This document shows, piece by piece, positions 25,617-35,800 of a stretch of DNA of 64,000 nt. The stretch's first letter is position 1. Every line of letters starts with the position of its first letter. The translations under genes and the position numbers were made by a program. Source of the DNA: Planctomycetota bacterium (GTDB taxonomy: Bacteria > Planctomycetota > Planctomycetia > Pirellulales > PALSA-1355); assembly GCA_003389325.1 (NCBI GenBank), contig QQVE01000030.1, forward strand, positions 186,001-250,000. The letters are read 5' to 3'. The notes under the pieces are model-generated. The model did no database searches, was not told where the DNA came from, and was given only the letters and a program-made list of their open reading frames with translations.

Positions 25617-26681
25617 ATGAAAGGCCTCGTTGCCCTGCTGTTGTCCATCGCCCTGGCCGTGATTTGCTGGGGGGTCTATGGGCCGACGCTTGGTGAGGGG
25701 CGGGCCTACATGGGAGGTAGCTCGCTGCGGCCGTTCATTTGTGTGGGAATGGCCTACTTCCTGATCGCCGTCTTGGCTCCGGGTGTCTACCTGTATCTCA
25801 AGGGTGAGACCGGGCATTGGTCCGCCACGGGCATCGTTTGGAGCCTGGCTGCCGGAGCCGCCGGCGCGATCGGCGCTTTGGGAGTGATTCTGGCCCTGGC
25901 GTTTCACGGTAGTCCGGTCTACGTCATGCCGTTGATCTTCGGTGGTGCCCCGGTCGTGAATACTTTTCTCACGATGTACTGGACCAAGTCGTTCAAGCAA
26001 ATGAACCCGGTGTTCACAGCCGGTCTGATCCTGGTGATCGTCGGCGCGGTCGTCGTGCTCGTGTTTCGCCCGCACGGTGGTCATGGCCCCAAGGCTGAGG
26101 CCGAGCAGAAGATGGTGGAGGAAGCCGAGAACCTGGGCGAGAACGAACCGGCACCCGTGCGCTACGCCTTCGTGCTGTTGTTTACAGCGATGACGGCATG
26201 CTCCTGGGGGGTCTACGGCCCGACGCTGCATCGTGGACAGATGGGGATGGCCGGCAGCCGCTTCCGGCCGTTGATCTGCGTGGGCGTGGCTTACTTTTTG
26301 ATCGCGGTGATCGTGCCGCTGTTGATACTCACCGCCTGGAACGAGCCGGGCGCCTTCAGCGTGCGAGGATCCATCTGGAGTTTGCTGGGTGGCACCGCCG
26401 GCGGGCTGGGGGCGTTGGGCATCATCATGGCCTTCAACTCCGGCGGCAAGCCCGTGTTCGTTATGCCGCTAGTGTTCGGCGGCGCCCCGGTGGTCAACAC
26501 CTTTGTGAGCGTGACGCAGGCGGGGACTTGGGGCGACTTGCATGCCATGTTCTTCGCCGGCTTAATCGTGGTCGTGGCCGGGGCAGTCACGGTGCTGATC
26601 TTCGCCCCCAAACCCCAGCCTCACGCGCCGCCGGCGGAACCGAAACCCGAGCAACCCGAGGCGGCCCCTGCATCCCAGTAG
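25617..26681 (+). CDS. integral membrane protein with tandem duplicated halves
   Basis: 354 residues, mostly hydrophobic helices. The two halves repeat each other: CWGVYGPTL / CSWGVYGPTL; SLRPFICVGMAYFLIAV / RFRPLICVGVAYFLIAV; IWSLAAGAAGAIGALGVI / IWSLLGGTAGGLGALGII; and VMPLIFGGAPVVNTF / VMPLVFGGAPVVNTF. Each half holds four or five membrane segments, reminiscent of the drug/metabolite transporter (EamA) layout. A charged loop of about 45 residues separates them, and the tail is Pro/Glu-rich. The ATG at 25617 has GGAG eight bases upstream. Substrate unknown. Confidence 0.82.
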   Translation: MKGLVALLLSIALAVICWGVYGPTLGEGRAYMGGSSLRPFICVGMAYFLIAVLAPGVYLYLKGETGHWSATGIVWSLAAGAAGAIGALGVILALAFHGSPVYVMPLIFGGAPVVNTFLTMYWTKSFKQMNPVFTAGLILVIVGAVVVLVFRPHGGHGPKAEAEQKMVEEAENLGENEPAPVRYAFVLLFTAMTACSWGVYGPTLHRGQMGMAGSRFRPLICVGVAYFLIAVIVPLLILTAWNEPGAFSVRGSIWSLLGGTAGGLGALGIIMAFNSGGKPVFVMPLVFGGAPVVNTFVSVTQAGTWGDLHAMFFAGLIVVVAGAVTVLIFAPKPQPHAPPAEPKPEQPEAAPASQ

Positions 26682-26728
26682 GGCGGTCGCGGTGGGACGA
26701 CGGGCTTGTCTAGCGGGACATTGTCAGC

Positions 26729-27085
26729 ATGTGTGCGCTCTCACCCGATGAAGCGATGCGGCGAATCGAAACGCAGTTGTCCCACGTGTGGATGGTGCGC
26801 GCCTTCCTCAAGCACAGCGAAGAGGCTCAAGAAGACGAAGAGTTGGCCGACGTGCATCGCGCGCTATACGACTTTCAACTCGCCGTAGGCGGGGCCTGGC
26901 GCGATCGAAACGCCGAGGAATATCTGAAGCTGGCCGGCAAGAAATTCGCCAGGCTCCGTTCGGCTGCTGCAACGTTCGCCGCAATCCAGCCGGAAGTCTC
27001 CGCGCACACGAACTTTCAAATGGCCACCGCGTCGCTCGATGCCGCTGTAGCGGAAATCGGCCGCATTCTGGAAAGCGTAAAGTAG
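26729..27085 (+). CDS. small helical protein of unknown function
   Basis: 118 residues, soluble and predicted all-helical from its heptad-like pattern (LADVHRALYDFQLAVGG, EYLKLAGKKFARLRSAAATF). It has no signal peptide and no motif that I recognise. It lies 47 bases after the duplicated membrane protein gene on the same strand, so it may share its transcript, and it converges on queE. The ATG at 26729 is the first plausible start; no strong Shine-Dalgarno is seen. Confidence 0.6.
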   Translation: MCALSPDEAMRRIETQLSHVWMVRAFLKHSEEAQEDEELADVHRALYDFQLAVGGAWRDRNAEEYLKLAGKKFARLRSAAATFAAIQPEVSAHTNFQMATASLDAAVAEIGRILESVK

Positions 27086-27115
27086 CGGGCTGCCGGTGGC
27101 AGCCCCTGCCCTGCC

Positions 27116-27802
27116 CTACGTCCCCCGCACCAGCCCGAACCATTCGATGTGCTTGCGCGGGCAGAAATGCCAACCGTGCTGCTTGCAATACGGCTCCAGC
27201 CAGGCCGTTTGGCGTGCAAGGGCTTCGCATGTCGTGGCCTCGGGCATGAACATCACCCGTCCGTGGTCGATTTCGGGAAACTCTTGCAGGTATTCCTCGG
27301 CCTCGAGACAGTCGACCAGCGATTGGATCACGAACTTGACCTGATAGGGATACTCGGCCACCAGTCGGCGTATTACCTCTGGGGCGTAGCGGGTTCGTTC
27401 ATGGCGCGTCCGCCACCGCGGCACCTGCTCGATGTTCGGCGTCGAATTGGCCAACTTGGGGCTGATCGACATCAGGTCGCAGTCGAGCGGCAGATAAAGC
27501 GTGCCGGCCGTTTCGATCGTGACGTGCAGGCCGCGTTTGCGCAATTCCGCCGTCAAGGGAATCAGCTCCGCGAACAGCATCGGCTCGCCACCGGTGACGA
27601 CGACGTGGTCGCACTCGAGCGCCGAAACGCGGGCCAGGATCTCGTCGACGGAAAGGTCATCGCCCTCGGGCTGCCAGGAAGCGTACGGCGTATCGCAATA
27701 CCGGCAGCGGAGATTGCAGCCGCTGGCGCGCACGAAGGCGCTGGCCGCTCCGGTGAGAAAGCCCTCGCCCTGCACGCTCTTGTAGATTTCAGCGACTTTC
27801 AT
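27116..27802 (-). CDS. queE: 7-carboxy-7-deazaguanine synthase QueE
   Basis: 228 residues. QueE is a radical SAM enzyme that contracts carboxytetrahydropterin to 7-carboxy-7-deazaguanine on the way to preQ0. The cluster motif is CNLRCRYC, preceded by the QGEG and FVRASG substrate and SAM segments. VVTGGEPML is the second SAM-binding motif. The ATG at 27802 overlaps the queC stop as ATGA, indicating coupled translation; the longer frame upstream is not needed. Confidence 0.95.
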   Translation of the reverse strand: MKVAEIYKSVQGEGFLTGAASAFVRASGCNLRCRYCDTPYASWQPEGDDLSVDEILARVSALECDHVVVTGGEPMLFAELIPLTAELRKRGLHVTIETAGTLYLPLDCDLMSISPKLANSTPNIEQVPRWRTRHERTRYAPEVIRRLVAEYPYQVKFVIQSLVDCLEAEEYLQEFPEIDHGRVMFMPEATTCEALARQTAWLEPYCKQHGWHFCPRKHIEWFGLVRGT

Positions 27803-28509
27803 GACTGGTACGGTGCCGGATCGGTAAGTCCCGCCTCGGCGAATCCCTTCAATCTTAACGTACACGAGTCGCAGTGGCCGCAGGCCGCGCCGCTTGAATC
27901 CGGGTCGTAGCAGCTACGGGGCAGGCCGTAATCGACGCCCAATCGCGTGCCGGTGCGAATGATATCGGCCTTGGACAGCTCGACCAGCGGGGTGTGAATC
28001 TTGAATCGCAAGCTGCCTTCCACCGACGCCTTCGTGGCCAGGTTGGCCATCTGCTCGAAAGCCGCGATGAACTCGGGTCGGCAATCGGGATAGCCACTGT
28101 AGTCGACGGCATTGACGCCGATGAACAGGTCGGCCGCGCCGTGCACTTCGGCATAGGCCAAGGCGAGTGACAAAAAGACCGTATTGCGCGCCGGCACATA
28201 CGTGATCGGAATGCCCTCGCCCATGGCGTCTGGCGAGCGGTCCTTGGGCACGCCGATGTCGGCGGTCAGGGCGCTGGAGCCGAAGGCCCGCAGATCGATC
28301 GGCACGGTGACGTGTCCCAGCACGCCGAGGCTTTCGCCCACGCGGCGGGCCGCCTCGAGCTCAACGCGATGGCGCTGGCCGTAATCGTAGGAAATGGCAT
28401 ACAGCGCGAATCCCTGGGAGCGAGCGACCGCCGCGGCCGTGGCCGAGTCGAGGCCGCCGGAGAGCAAGATAACCGCGGGAGCTGCCATAGAACGCGACGG
28501 GTCTGCCAT
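27799..28509 (-). CDS. queC: 7-cyano-7-deazaguanine synthase QueC
   Basis: 236 residues. QueC converts carboxydeazaguanine to preQ0 with ATP and ammonia. The PP-loop [10 protein letters not shown] is at the N-terminus, [14 protein letters not shown] is in the centre, and the zinc site at the C-terminus is C-x7-10-CGHCDSC ([18 protein letters not shown]). Upstream of queE with overlapping stop and start. Divergent from queF across 58 bases. Confidence 0.96.
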   Translation of the reverse strand: MADPSRSMAAPAVILLSGGLDSATAAAVARSQGFALYAISYDYGQRHRVELEAARRVGESLGVLGHVTVPIDLRAFGSSALTADIGVPKDRSPDAMGEGIPITYVPARNTVFLSLALAYAEVHGAADLFIGVNAVDYSGYPDCRPEFIAAFEQMANLATKASVEGSLRFKIHTPLVELSKADIIRTGTRLGVDYGLPRSCYDPDSSGAACGHCDSCTLRLKGFAEAGLTDPAPYQS

Positions 28510-28567
28510 CTGGTCGAAACGCTCTCATCATGACAAAATAGGGCGACCAACGAAAGGACCGCCGCCG

Positions 28568-28927
28568 ATGGCAGATGCATTCCGCGACACGCTCGAGACG
28601 TTCGAGAATCCGTGTCCCGAGCGTGACTACACGATTGAAATCCGCTGTCCCGAGTTTACCAGCGTGTGCCCCAAGACGGGCCAGCCCGACTTTGGCACGC
28701 TGGTTTTCACTTACACTCCGGACGCGAAGTGCGTGGAATTGAAGAGCCTGAAGCTGTACTTGCAGCAGTTTCGCAACGAGGGCATCTTCTACGAGACGGT
28801 GACCAATCGCATTCTCGACGATCTGGTGGCCGTGCTTTCCCCGCGGCGGATGACCCTCGTGGCCAGCTTCACCCCCCGGGGCGGGATCAGCACCAATGTG
28901 ACGGCCAGCTACGAGAAGCCGCGGTAG
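28568..28927 (+). CDS. queF: NADPH-dependent 7-cyano-7-deazaguanine reductase QueF
   Basis: 119 residues, the short (B. subtilis-like) QueF that reduces preQ0 nitrile to preQ1. The nucleophile and partner acid are in [14 protein letters not shown] (Cys34, Asp41). The C-terminal [11 protein letters not shown] is conserved. The ATG at 28568 has AAAGGA at good distance; the longer frame begins inside queC. It is divergent from queC-queE, so three consecutive steps to preQ1 are together here. No queD, queA or tgt was seen in the window. Confidence 0.95.
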   Translation: MADAFRDTLETFENPCPERDYTIEIRCPEFTSVCPKTGQPDFGTLVFTYTPDAKCVELKSLKLYLQQFRNEGIFYETVTNRILDDLVAVLSPRRMTLVASFTPRGGISTNVTASYEKPR

Positions 28928-28949
28928 CGCGCTCGTGCCTGCGGCGATG

Positions 28950-30368
28950 TCAGGCCGGCATCGCAGCGAGCGTTTTTTCGAGCGTGGCAAAGATGCCATG
29001 CATCGCTTCGAGGTACTGCTGTGCTTCGTCCAGCGGCATCACCAAGGGCGGGCTGACGCGCAGCACCTTTCCGGCCAGCGGTCCCAGCAGGTGGATCGCC
29101 CGGCCCGAAGCGTCGCCCAGGTAGCACGCCTCGACGCAGGCGTTGGCCACTTTCTCGGCCGAATGGTCGCCGACCGGGGCACACTCAATGCCCCAGACGC
29201 CACCTTCGCCGCGCACCCGCTCGACGATACCCAACTCGCACAGCCGCACCAAACCGCGTTCGATCACGTCGGCCAGCTTGCGGGCGTGCTGCAACACGTC
29301 GGTCGACTCGAACTCGTCGAGCGTCGCCAGCACGGCGGCCATACCCAGGGGCGAGGCGCTCCACGTATCGGACCCTTCACCGTAGTGGAGGCCGGCGAAG
29401 AGGTCGGCCCGGCCAACGGCGGCATCGACCGGGATGCCGTTGCCCAGGCCCTTGCCGAGAATCACGACGTCGGGTTCGATCCCATAGTGCGTGTACGCGT
29501 ACATCTGGCCCGTGCGGCCGAAGTTGGCCTGCACTTCGTCGAGGATGAACATCGCGTCCTGCTGGCGGCAGAACCGTTCGAGCAGTTGCAGGTACTCGGG
29601 CTGCGGGTGGAACGAGCCGCCGCCGCCGAGATACGGCTCGGTGATCAGGCAGCAGATCCGCCCCCCGAACTCGTTGGCCAACGCGGCCAACTCTTTCTCA
29701 TAGCGATCCAAGTCCAGCGGCTCGCGCCGCCGCTCGACGCTGCCGCACTCGTCCATCGGAAAGCTAATGAATCGGACGCGCGGGTCGCGATGCGGATCGC
29801 TCTCGGTGCCCGTGACGGCGCCGGCCAAGCCCTTCTTGCCGTGGAAGCCGTGACGGGTGGCCAGAATGATCGGATTCTCTCGCCGAGCCAGCGATGCCCA
29901 CAGGGCCTTCTGAACGGCCTCGCTGCCCGTGGCGGCCCAAAGCACCTGTTCCATCCGGGCTCCGCCCGGCTGGCTGCGCATGTTGGCCAGCAGCCGCTCG
30001 GTGGCTTCCACTTCAACCGGCGTGACCGCGTTGTACGAAGTCAGCGTTGTGGCCCGGAAGAACTCGCCCGAGGTGGCCGTCGGCTCGATCCCGAGGTATT
30101 TCCAAACGCTCTGCCACCACCGCGTTGGGTTGTGGCCCAGGTTGGCCACCAGCACGCCGGAAGTGAAGTCGGCCAGCTTGCGCCCTTCGGGCGTCCAGTG
30201 GTAGCTGCCTTCGCTCTTGGCCAGCACGGCCATCGTGGGTGTATACGTTCGCTGGGCAATCGGCTCGACCGCGTCGGTACGGCGACGCAGATCGTTCGAC
30301 GCGTTCTCGCCGGGGTGCTCGATCGCCGTGGTCGGTTGAACGGATTGTTTCATCGTGGCTTGTTTCAT
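28950..30368 (-). CDS. class III PLP aminotransferase
   Basis: 472 residues with the fold-type I aminotransferase plan: ATGSEAVQKALW for cofactor phosphate, the aromatic stretch RHGFHGKKG, Walker-B-like FILDEVQANFGRTG, and the PLP lysine in VILGKGLGNGIP. This is the class III (ornithine/omega-amino acid) group. Its ATG overlaps the stop of the oxidoreductase gene as ATGA, so the two proteins are made together. The pairing suggests oxidation of an alcohol followed by amination, but the substrate is not evident. Confidence 0.9.
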   Translation of the reverse strand: MKQATMKQSVQPTTAIEHPGENASNDLRRRTDAVEPIAQRTYTPTMAVLAKSEGSYHWTPEGRKLADFTSGVLVANLGHNPTRWWQSVWKYLGIEPTATSGEFFRATTLTSYNAVTPVEVEATERLLANMRSQPGGARMEQVLWAATGSEAVQKALWASLARRENPIILATRHGFHGKKGLAGAVTGTESDPHRDPRVRFISFPMDECGSVERRREPLDLDRYEKELAALANEFGGRICCLITEPYLGGGGSFHPQPEYLQLLERFCRQQDAMFILDEVQANFGRTGQMYAYTHYGIEPDVVILGKGLGNGIPVDAAVGRADLFAGLHYGEGSDTWSASPLGMAAVLATLDEFESTDVLQHARKLADVIERGLVRLCELGIVERVRGEGGVWGIECAPVGDHSAEKVANACVEACYLGDASGRAIHLLGPLAGKVLRVSPPLVMPLDEAQQYLEAMHGIFATLEKTLAAMPA

Positions 30369-31666
30369 ACTTCTGGTTCGTAGAGCACTTCGCCTTCGGC
30401 CGAGCCGGGTGCATACAGCTCGAGGCCGCCGCGGGCGCCGTTGACGTTGACCACGCAGTTGGGCGTGCCGGACGCGTGCCGGGCCAAAATGGCCTCCATG
30501 GCCTGCACGGTTGCCACAACCTGCCGATCGGCGGACAAATCGTTGTACGTCAGGGTTCGCGCCTGGGCCAAACGGGCGGCCCTGTCATCGGCCGATCCGC
30601 CAAATTCGACTTCGGCCACCTCACGGGCGAAGCGTTCGAGCACCTCGATGCCGTAGCCTCGCTGCGAGCGCTCGCCCCACGGCTCCAGGAACGAGCCGTT
30701 GTAGTGGTTGTTGATGGAGTTCTTCATTTCGATCGGCGTGCGGCCCTCGACCGTGCACTCGACCCCGCGCTTGCGGCTGTGGCCGTTCCACACGCCATTG
30801 TCGAAGCGAAACTGCACCTCTTGCTCGACGTAGCCGGGAAAATTGTCGGGCGTCACCCAGGAGGTGTGGATGTCGAACGCCGCTTCGCGACCATCGTCGT
30901 ACTCGTAAATCATCCGCAGTTGCGTGGAGTCCCACGTCGCGCCATCGGCCGGCCCAACCAGGCCCCGCTGACCCGTGCACTGCACGCTCTTGAGCTTGCC
31001 GCCGAAGGTGAAGTCGATGAGCTTGATATAGTGCACGGCCACGTAGGTGCCCGGGTTGCGGCCCGTGATCCACTCGGCGAACTGGCTGCCGGAAATGGCC
31101 TTGGGCTCCAGCAACGTGCAGTAGCCGTTGTTGATGTGCGACAGGATATCGTCAGCCACGAGCGTGCGTAGTTTCTTGTGATCGGGGTCGAGCAGCTTGT
31201 GATACACGACCTTGGCCAAAACGTTCTTCTCGGCCGCCAGACGCGTCAGCTCGTCGAGTTCGGCCAGCGACAGCACCGAGGGCTTTTCGACCAGCAAGTG
31301 CATGCCGGCCGACAGCGCAGCCCGGGCTGCCGCAAAGTGGCGATCGTCGGGCGTGGCCACGCACACAAAGTCGACCCCGCTATCGAGCAGTTGCGGCATG
31401 CTGTCCGGCTCGGTGAAGCTTTCGAAGGCGTCGATGCGGCCCCGCGAAGCCTGGCGATAGGCCTCGGCCCGTTTGCCGGTGCGGCTGGCCACGGCAGCCA
31501 GCGGCACGCGGCAGGCGCCATACGCGGGATCGTACAGCGGGCGCTGAAAAACCGTTTCGAAAAACGGTCGATACGTCTCATCGAAGATCATGCCCATGCC
31601 GACCATGCCACCGCGAAGTGTGCGTGTTTGGGCATGTTCTGGGGGCGCGGTTGCTGGCGTCATCAT
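30365..31666 (-). CDS. Gfo/Idh/MocA-family oxidoreductase
   Basis: 433 residues. The Rossmann start is RGGMVGMGMIFD, slightly degenerate, and the family motif VEKPSVLSLAELDEL follows VCVATPDDRH. The C-terminal alpha/beta domain has the long sheet usual for sugar or cyclitol dehydrogenases. The ATG pair at 31666/31663 is taken as the start because the conserved Rossmann strand follows about 20 residues later. It is coupled to the aminotransferase by an ATGA overlap and divergent from the TIM-barrel gene. Confidence 0.88.
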   Translation of the reverse strand: MMTPATAPPEHAQTRTLRGGMVGMGMIFDETYRPFFETVFQRPLYDPAYGACRVPLAAVASRTGKRAEAYRQASRGRIDAFESFTEPDSMPQLLDSGVDFVCVATPDDRHFAAARAALSAGMHLLVEKPSVLSLAELDELTRLAAEKNVLAKVVYHKLLDPDHKKLRTLVADDILSHINNGYCTLLEPKAISGSQFAEWITGRNPGTYVAVHYIKLIDFTFGGKLKSVQCTGQRGLVGPADGATWDSTQLRMIYEYDDGREAAFDIHTSWVTPDNFPGYVEQEVQFRFDNGVWNGHSRKRGVECTVEGRTPIEMKNSINNHYNGSFLEPWGERSQRGYGIEVLERFAREVAEVEFGGSADDRAARLAQARTLTYNDLSADRQVVATVQAMEAILARHASGTPNCVVNVNGARGGLELYAPGSAEGEVLYEPEV

Positions 31667-31851
31667 GTCCCACAAGATAGCCCAGGTCGCAGGGGATTGC
31701 CAACGGCCAGACGGGCGCGGCGTGCGATTGCCCCTTGTCATGCCGCGCGGCCATGCGCAACAATGGCCCTCTTGCCCCGCGGGCTCATGCCGCGTGCTTG
31801 GATCGAGGCGGCGATTCGTCTGTTTCTTTTTTGTTGTCCTGGAAGGTGGTC

Positions 31852-32865
31852 ATGCCTCAACAGCCTCAAGTGACGCTCAGTGGATTCGGCGACGAAGCGG
31901 CCAATCAGAAGACGGCCGTGCAGCAGTTCGCCGCCTTTGCCGCGATCGGACTGCAGTATTACAGCTTGCGGTTCATCGATGCCGGCAACGGTATCAAGAA
32001 CGTCATGCAGTTGAGCAAGAAGGAGATTCAGGCCATTCGTCATCTGGAGGACGAATACGGGTTGAACGTGGCGTCGATCGGTTCGCCCATCGGGAAAGTC
32101 AAGTTGAAGGACGTCGACGACGGCACCAAGAACCGCTTCGTGCCGTTCAAGAAATACCTGGACAAGGAGGTAGCCAAGGCCTGTGAAATGGCCCACGCCT
32201 TCGAGACCAAGCTGATCCGCGGATTCTCGTTCTATCATCCCAAGGGCACCGATCCCTGGGAGCACGTATCGCAAACGGTGGATCAACTCGGGCAGATCGC
32301 CGAGATGTGCCTCCGCAGCGACCTGACCTACGGCGTCGAGCTCGAAGCGAACCTGGTCGGGCAGAACGGGGAGCTGCTGGCCGAGATTCATCGCCAGGTC
32401 AAGAATCCCGCGCTCGTGCTGGTGTTCGACGCAGGTAATCTCACCTGCCAGGGTTACACAGCCGACGAAGTGCTCGAGCAGTTTCGCCACGTGAAGGCCG
32501 GGCTGGGGTGGATGCACGTCAAAGACTATCGGCATCCCGAGCCCAGCCAGCGGCAGGCGCACATCGACGAGGAGACGCTCAAGCACTTCGTGCCCGCCGA
32601 CCTGGGCGACAGCGGCCACGAGGCCGTCTTCAAGGAGATGCGGGAGCTGCTTCCCAAGCTCGACGCGAAACTTCGACGCCGGGGCATTCCCGGCGTGTTC
32701 CTCGATCTTGAACCGCACGTCAAGGCGGGCGGTCAGTACGGCGGTTTCAGCGGCCCCGACGGGATGGGCGTGGCGCTACGGTCGTTGTGCAAAGTGCTGG
32801 ACTACGTCGACATCGGGTACCACATTCGCGATTTCGACGACATCTGCGCGGCACGCGGCTTCTAG
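31852..32865 (+). CDS. TIM-barrel sugar phosphate isomerase/epimerase
   Basis: 337 residues of the AP endonuclease 2/xylose isomerase-like superfamily. Characteristic parts are LSGFGDEAAN at the start, GLNVASIGSPIGK, RGFSFYHPKG, VELEANLVGQN, VFDAGNLTCQG and MHVKDYR, which carry the metal-binding Glu, Asp, His residues. The ATG at 31852 has GGAAGG upstream. It is divergent from the oxidoreductase-aminotransferase pair over 185 bases, so the three may handle one sugar or cyclitol. Exact reaction unknown. Confidence 0.85.
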   Translation: MPQQPQVTLSGFGDEAANQKTAVQQFAAFAAIGLQYYSLRFIDAGNGIKNVMQLSKKEIQAIRHLEDEYGLNVASIGSPIGKVKLKDVDDGTKNRFVPFKKYLDKEVAKACEMAHAFETKLIRGFSFYHPKGTDPWEHVSQTVDQLGQIAEMCLRSDLTYGVELEANLVGQNGELLAEIHRQVKNPALVLVFDAGNLTCQGYTADEVLEQFRHVKAGLGWMHVKDYRHPEPSQRQAHIDEETLKHFVPADLGDSGHEAVFKEMRELLPKLDAKLRRRGIPGVFLDLEPHVKAGGQYGGFSGPDGMGVALRSLCKVLDYVDIGYHIRDFDDICAARGF

Positions 32866-32880
32866 ACTTGCTTAGGGCAA

Positions 32881-35800
32881 CTAGCTCAACTCGTCCGGCT
32901 GCTGCTCCTCGGCTTCTTTTGCCGCCAACTCGGCCTCGACTTCTTCGAGCATGGCCCGAAGTCCGGTACGCTTCTTCCGGATGGCCGACATTACTCTTCG
33001 AGCCGCGGTGAGGCCGGACAGCGCCCAGTAGACGCCCACGACCAGAATCACCATCGCGGCCCCGTGCATGACGGCACCCTTCGCATTGGCCAGCACGACA
33101 ATGCCGGCCGCGAAGCACACCACGCTTGTGGCCAGCGTTCCATACGCCTGCCGCAGCGAGAGTTTCTGCCCGTGTGAGTCGATCGCCTCGCGCGCCTGAA
33201 TGTTGGCCAGCTCACGCATCGCGGTCAGGTCAGCCGTGCCTGCCGGCCTGGGGCGAAGTTCGACTTCCGCTTGGGGATCTTCCGCGTCGTTCGAATCGGG
33301 CCCGATCGCGGCAGGGGCCTCGATCGCGGAATTGAAGTGCTCGAGCGCGAGCCTAGCTTCGTACGAGGATTCTGGCGAGCCAGAGTGCTCGAGCTGCCCC
33401 AGTTCCAGGCGGTCCACAGGCGTTTCGTCGACGAGAGTGCCTTGCTGGGCGACGACACCGGGACGGCGGGCGGTTTCGTCGGCCTCGGCTCGGACGGTGC
33501 CCGTGAAAAAGCTGCTGGCCGCCGCGGAGCAGGTGCCGTGCTCGGTGCTCGAAGGGCGCGCCGCCACGGGCTCGGCTGGCTCATCGGGCGAGTCGTTCGC
33601 CAGGTCGCGCGCTTCGGCCGCGTCGCGTTCGGCCTGCAGGGCCTCTCGCTCGGCCTCGAGCGCTTCACGCTGCTGCTCCAGCCGCTGTGCGTCTTCGTTG
33701 AGCCGCGCCGTGATCTGCTGGCGACTTGCGTCGAACGCCTCGCGCTGTTGCCGCAGCTCGTTGCGACCGGCTTCGATTTCGGCCTGAGCATCTTCGAGTG
33801 CCTGCCGTTGCCGATCCAAATCCGCCAAGTCGGACCGCGGATGCCTGTCGCGCGCAGCAAGCTCACTCTGGAGCTGCTCCAGATGCTGGGATTGGGCCTC
33901 GACCTGGGATTCTCTCAGCTCGAGTCCGTTCCACCTCGTTTCGAAGCGCGTGGCCGCGGCGTCGAGTTCGCTCGTTCGGCGGCGAAGCTGAGCTTCGCGC
34001 TCCTCCAAGTCGTGCTGCATGTCGTCGAGTTGGGCTGCGCGTTCGGCGGCACGTTGATCGGCCTCGAGTCTCCGGGACTTCTCCTGCTCGGCGGCGTCCT
34101 CCTGCCAACGGGCCTCGCGATCCGCCAGTTCGGTGGCGCGCCGCGCGAGTTCGGCCCTATGCTCCTGCTGCTGAGCGTGCCAGGCCTGCTGCTGTTCGGC
34201 CAGCTTGCGTGCGTCGACGGCGAGCTGGTCGCGCTCTTGGGCGGCTCGTTCGCCCAACTCGATGGCTTGTTGAGCTGCGTTCTGCTCCTCGGACAACGCG
34301 GCTTGCTGCCGCTCGATTTCGGCGGCGCGCTGCTCGAAATCGGCGCGAGCTTCGTCGAGGTGCGTTTGCCGGCCGTCAAGGCGTGCTTGGCGCTCGTTTA
34401 ACTCCTTTCGAAGCGCGTCGAGCTCGCTGCGCGTCCGTTGGATATCATCCTGGGATTCCTGCCAGGCGGCCTCGCGCCTGGCAATCTCGTCGAGCGCTGA
34501 GCTGACCTCGCTCTCCCGACGGGTGCACTCGTCATGAAAATGGCGCCGCTCCTCGGCGAGAGCCTCGCGATCACGTTCGAACTCCAGACGCTCGGCTTGC
34601 AGATCCGAGCGCTCACCGGCGAGCTGCTGTTCGAGGTGGGCGCGAGCGTGTTCGGCCTCGTCGTGCAGTTGCTGTTGCGCGTCGAGTTCCTCGCGCACTT
34701 GTTCAAGCGCGTGTCGATCTTCGTCGAGTTGCCGCGCTTGTGCGTCGAACTCCTCCCGCTGTCGCTCGAGTTCCTGTCGCTGGACGTCGAGCTGCGAGCG
34801 TGCGCTCGCGACTTCCTGGTCGAGCTCGGTCCTGCGCCGCACGTCGTCCTCGTGCAACCGCTGTTGCCGGGCATCGAGCTCCGCGCGCCATTGATCGAGA
34901 CCTTGCCGCTCGGCTTCCAGTTGCGACCGCGTATCGGCCGCCTCTTGCTCGAACGCGTTTCGGCCCTGTTCCGCCTCGCGCAGTTGCTGCTGTCGAGCCT
35001 CTAGTTCGGCATGCTGTCGTGCTAGCTCCTGCTGTTCGGAGGCCAGCCGCGACCGGGCGTCGGCGGTTTCCCGTTCGAATTCAAGGCGGCGGTGTTCGCT
35101 TTCTTCGAGGAGCTGTTGCTGCCGTACGTCGAGTTCCTCGCGCCACTGCTGCAAACCGTGCCGCTCGGCGTCGAGTTGTGCGCGTATGGCGGCGGCCTCC
35201 TGTTCGATCTCGGCGTGGCGTCGCCGGTGCGCTTCGGCCTGCTCCTCGCGTTCTTGCTCGTGCGCAAGCCGATTCGCCTCCAGAGCATTCCTCGTGGCCT
35301 CCGCCTCCTCAGCAAGACGACTCCGCTCCTGCACAAGCGCGGCTGTTTCCGCTTCGTGGTCCGCCCTGTTGGCATGCAGGCGCGCTTCGAGATCATCGAG
35401 CAAAACGGCTCGCTTTTCGATCGCCTCGCGAGACTTGGCGATTTCCTCCTGGCTGTCGGCTTTCGCCCGTTCCAATTGAGCTTGTTGTGCCTGCCAGGCT
35501 TCCTGCTGCTGCGCTGCCTGATGCTGGAGTTCGGATATGCGTTGGGCGATTTCCACCCGCTGCTGCTCGAGCGACTGCTGGTCGATCTGTAGTACGGCGG
35601 CGAGGGATTCCAGTTCGACCTGGCGGTTGGCCAGGGCTTGTTCATCATCGCTCAAGGTGGCGGCCCGACGCTCGACGTCTGCCAGGCTGCTGCGCCGCGA
35701 TCGCTCGAGTTCATCGGCTACTCTGTGTTGCTCTTGGATCTCTCGGCGTGCGGCCGCCTGCTCCTGCGCAAAGGATTCTCGCTGCTGGACTACTTCGTCG

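Noticed and set aside
28935..30383. 482-codon plus-strand frame opposite the aminotransferase
   Set aside because: The minus-strand aminotransferase is intact with PLP motifs; the antisense frame is compositional.
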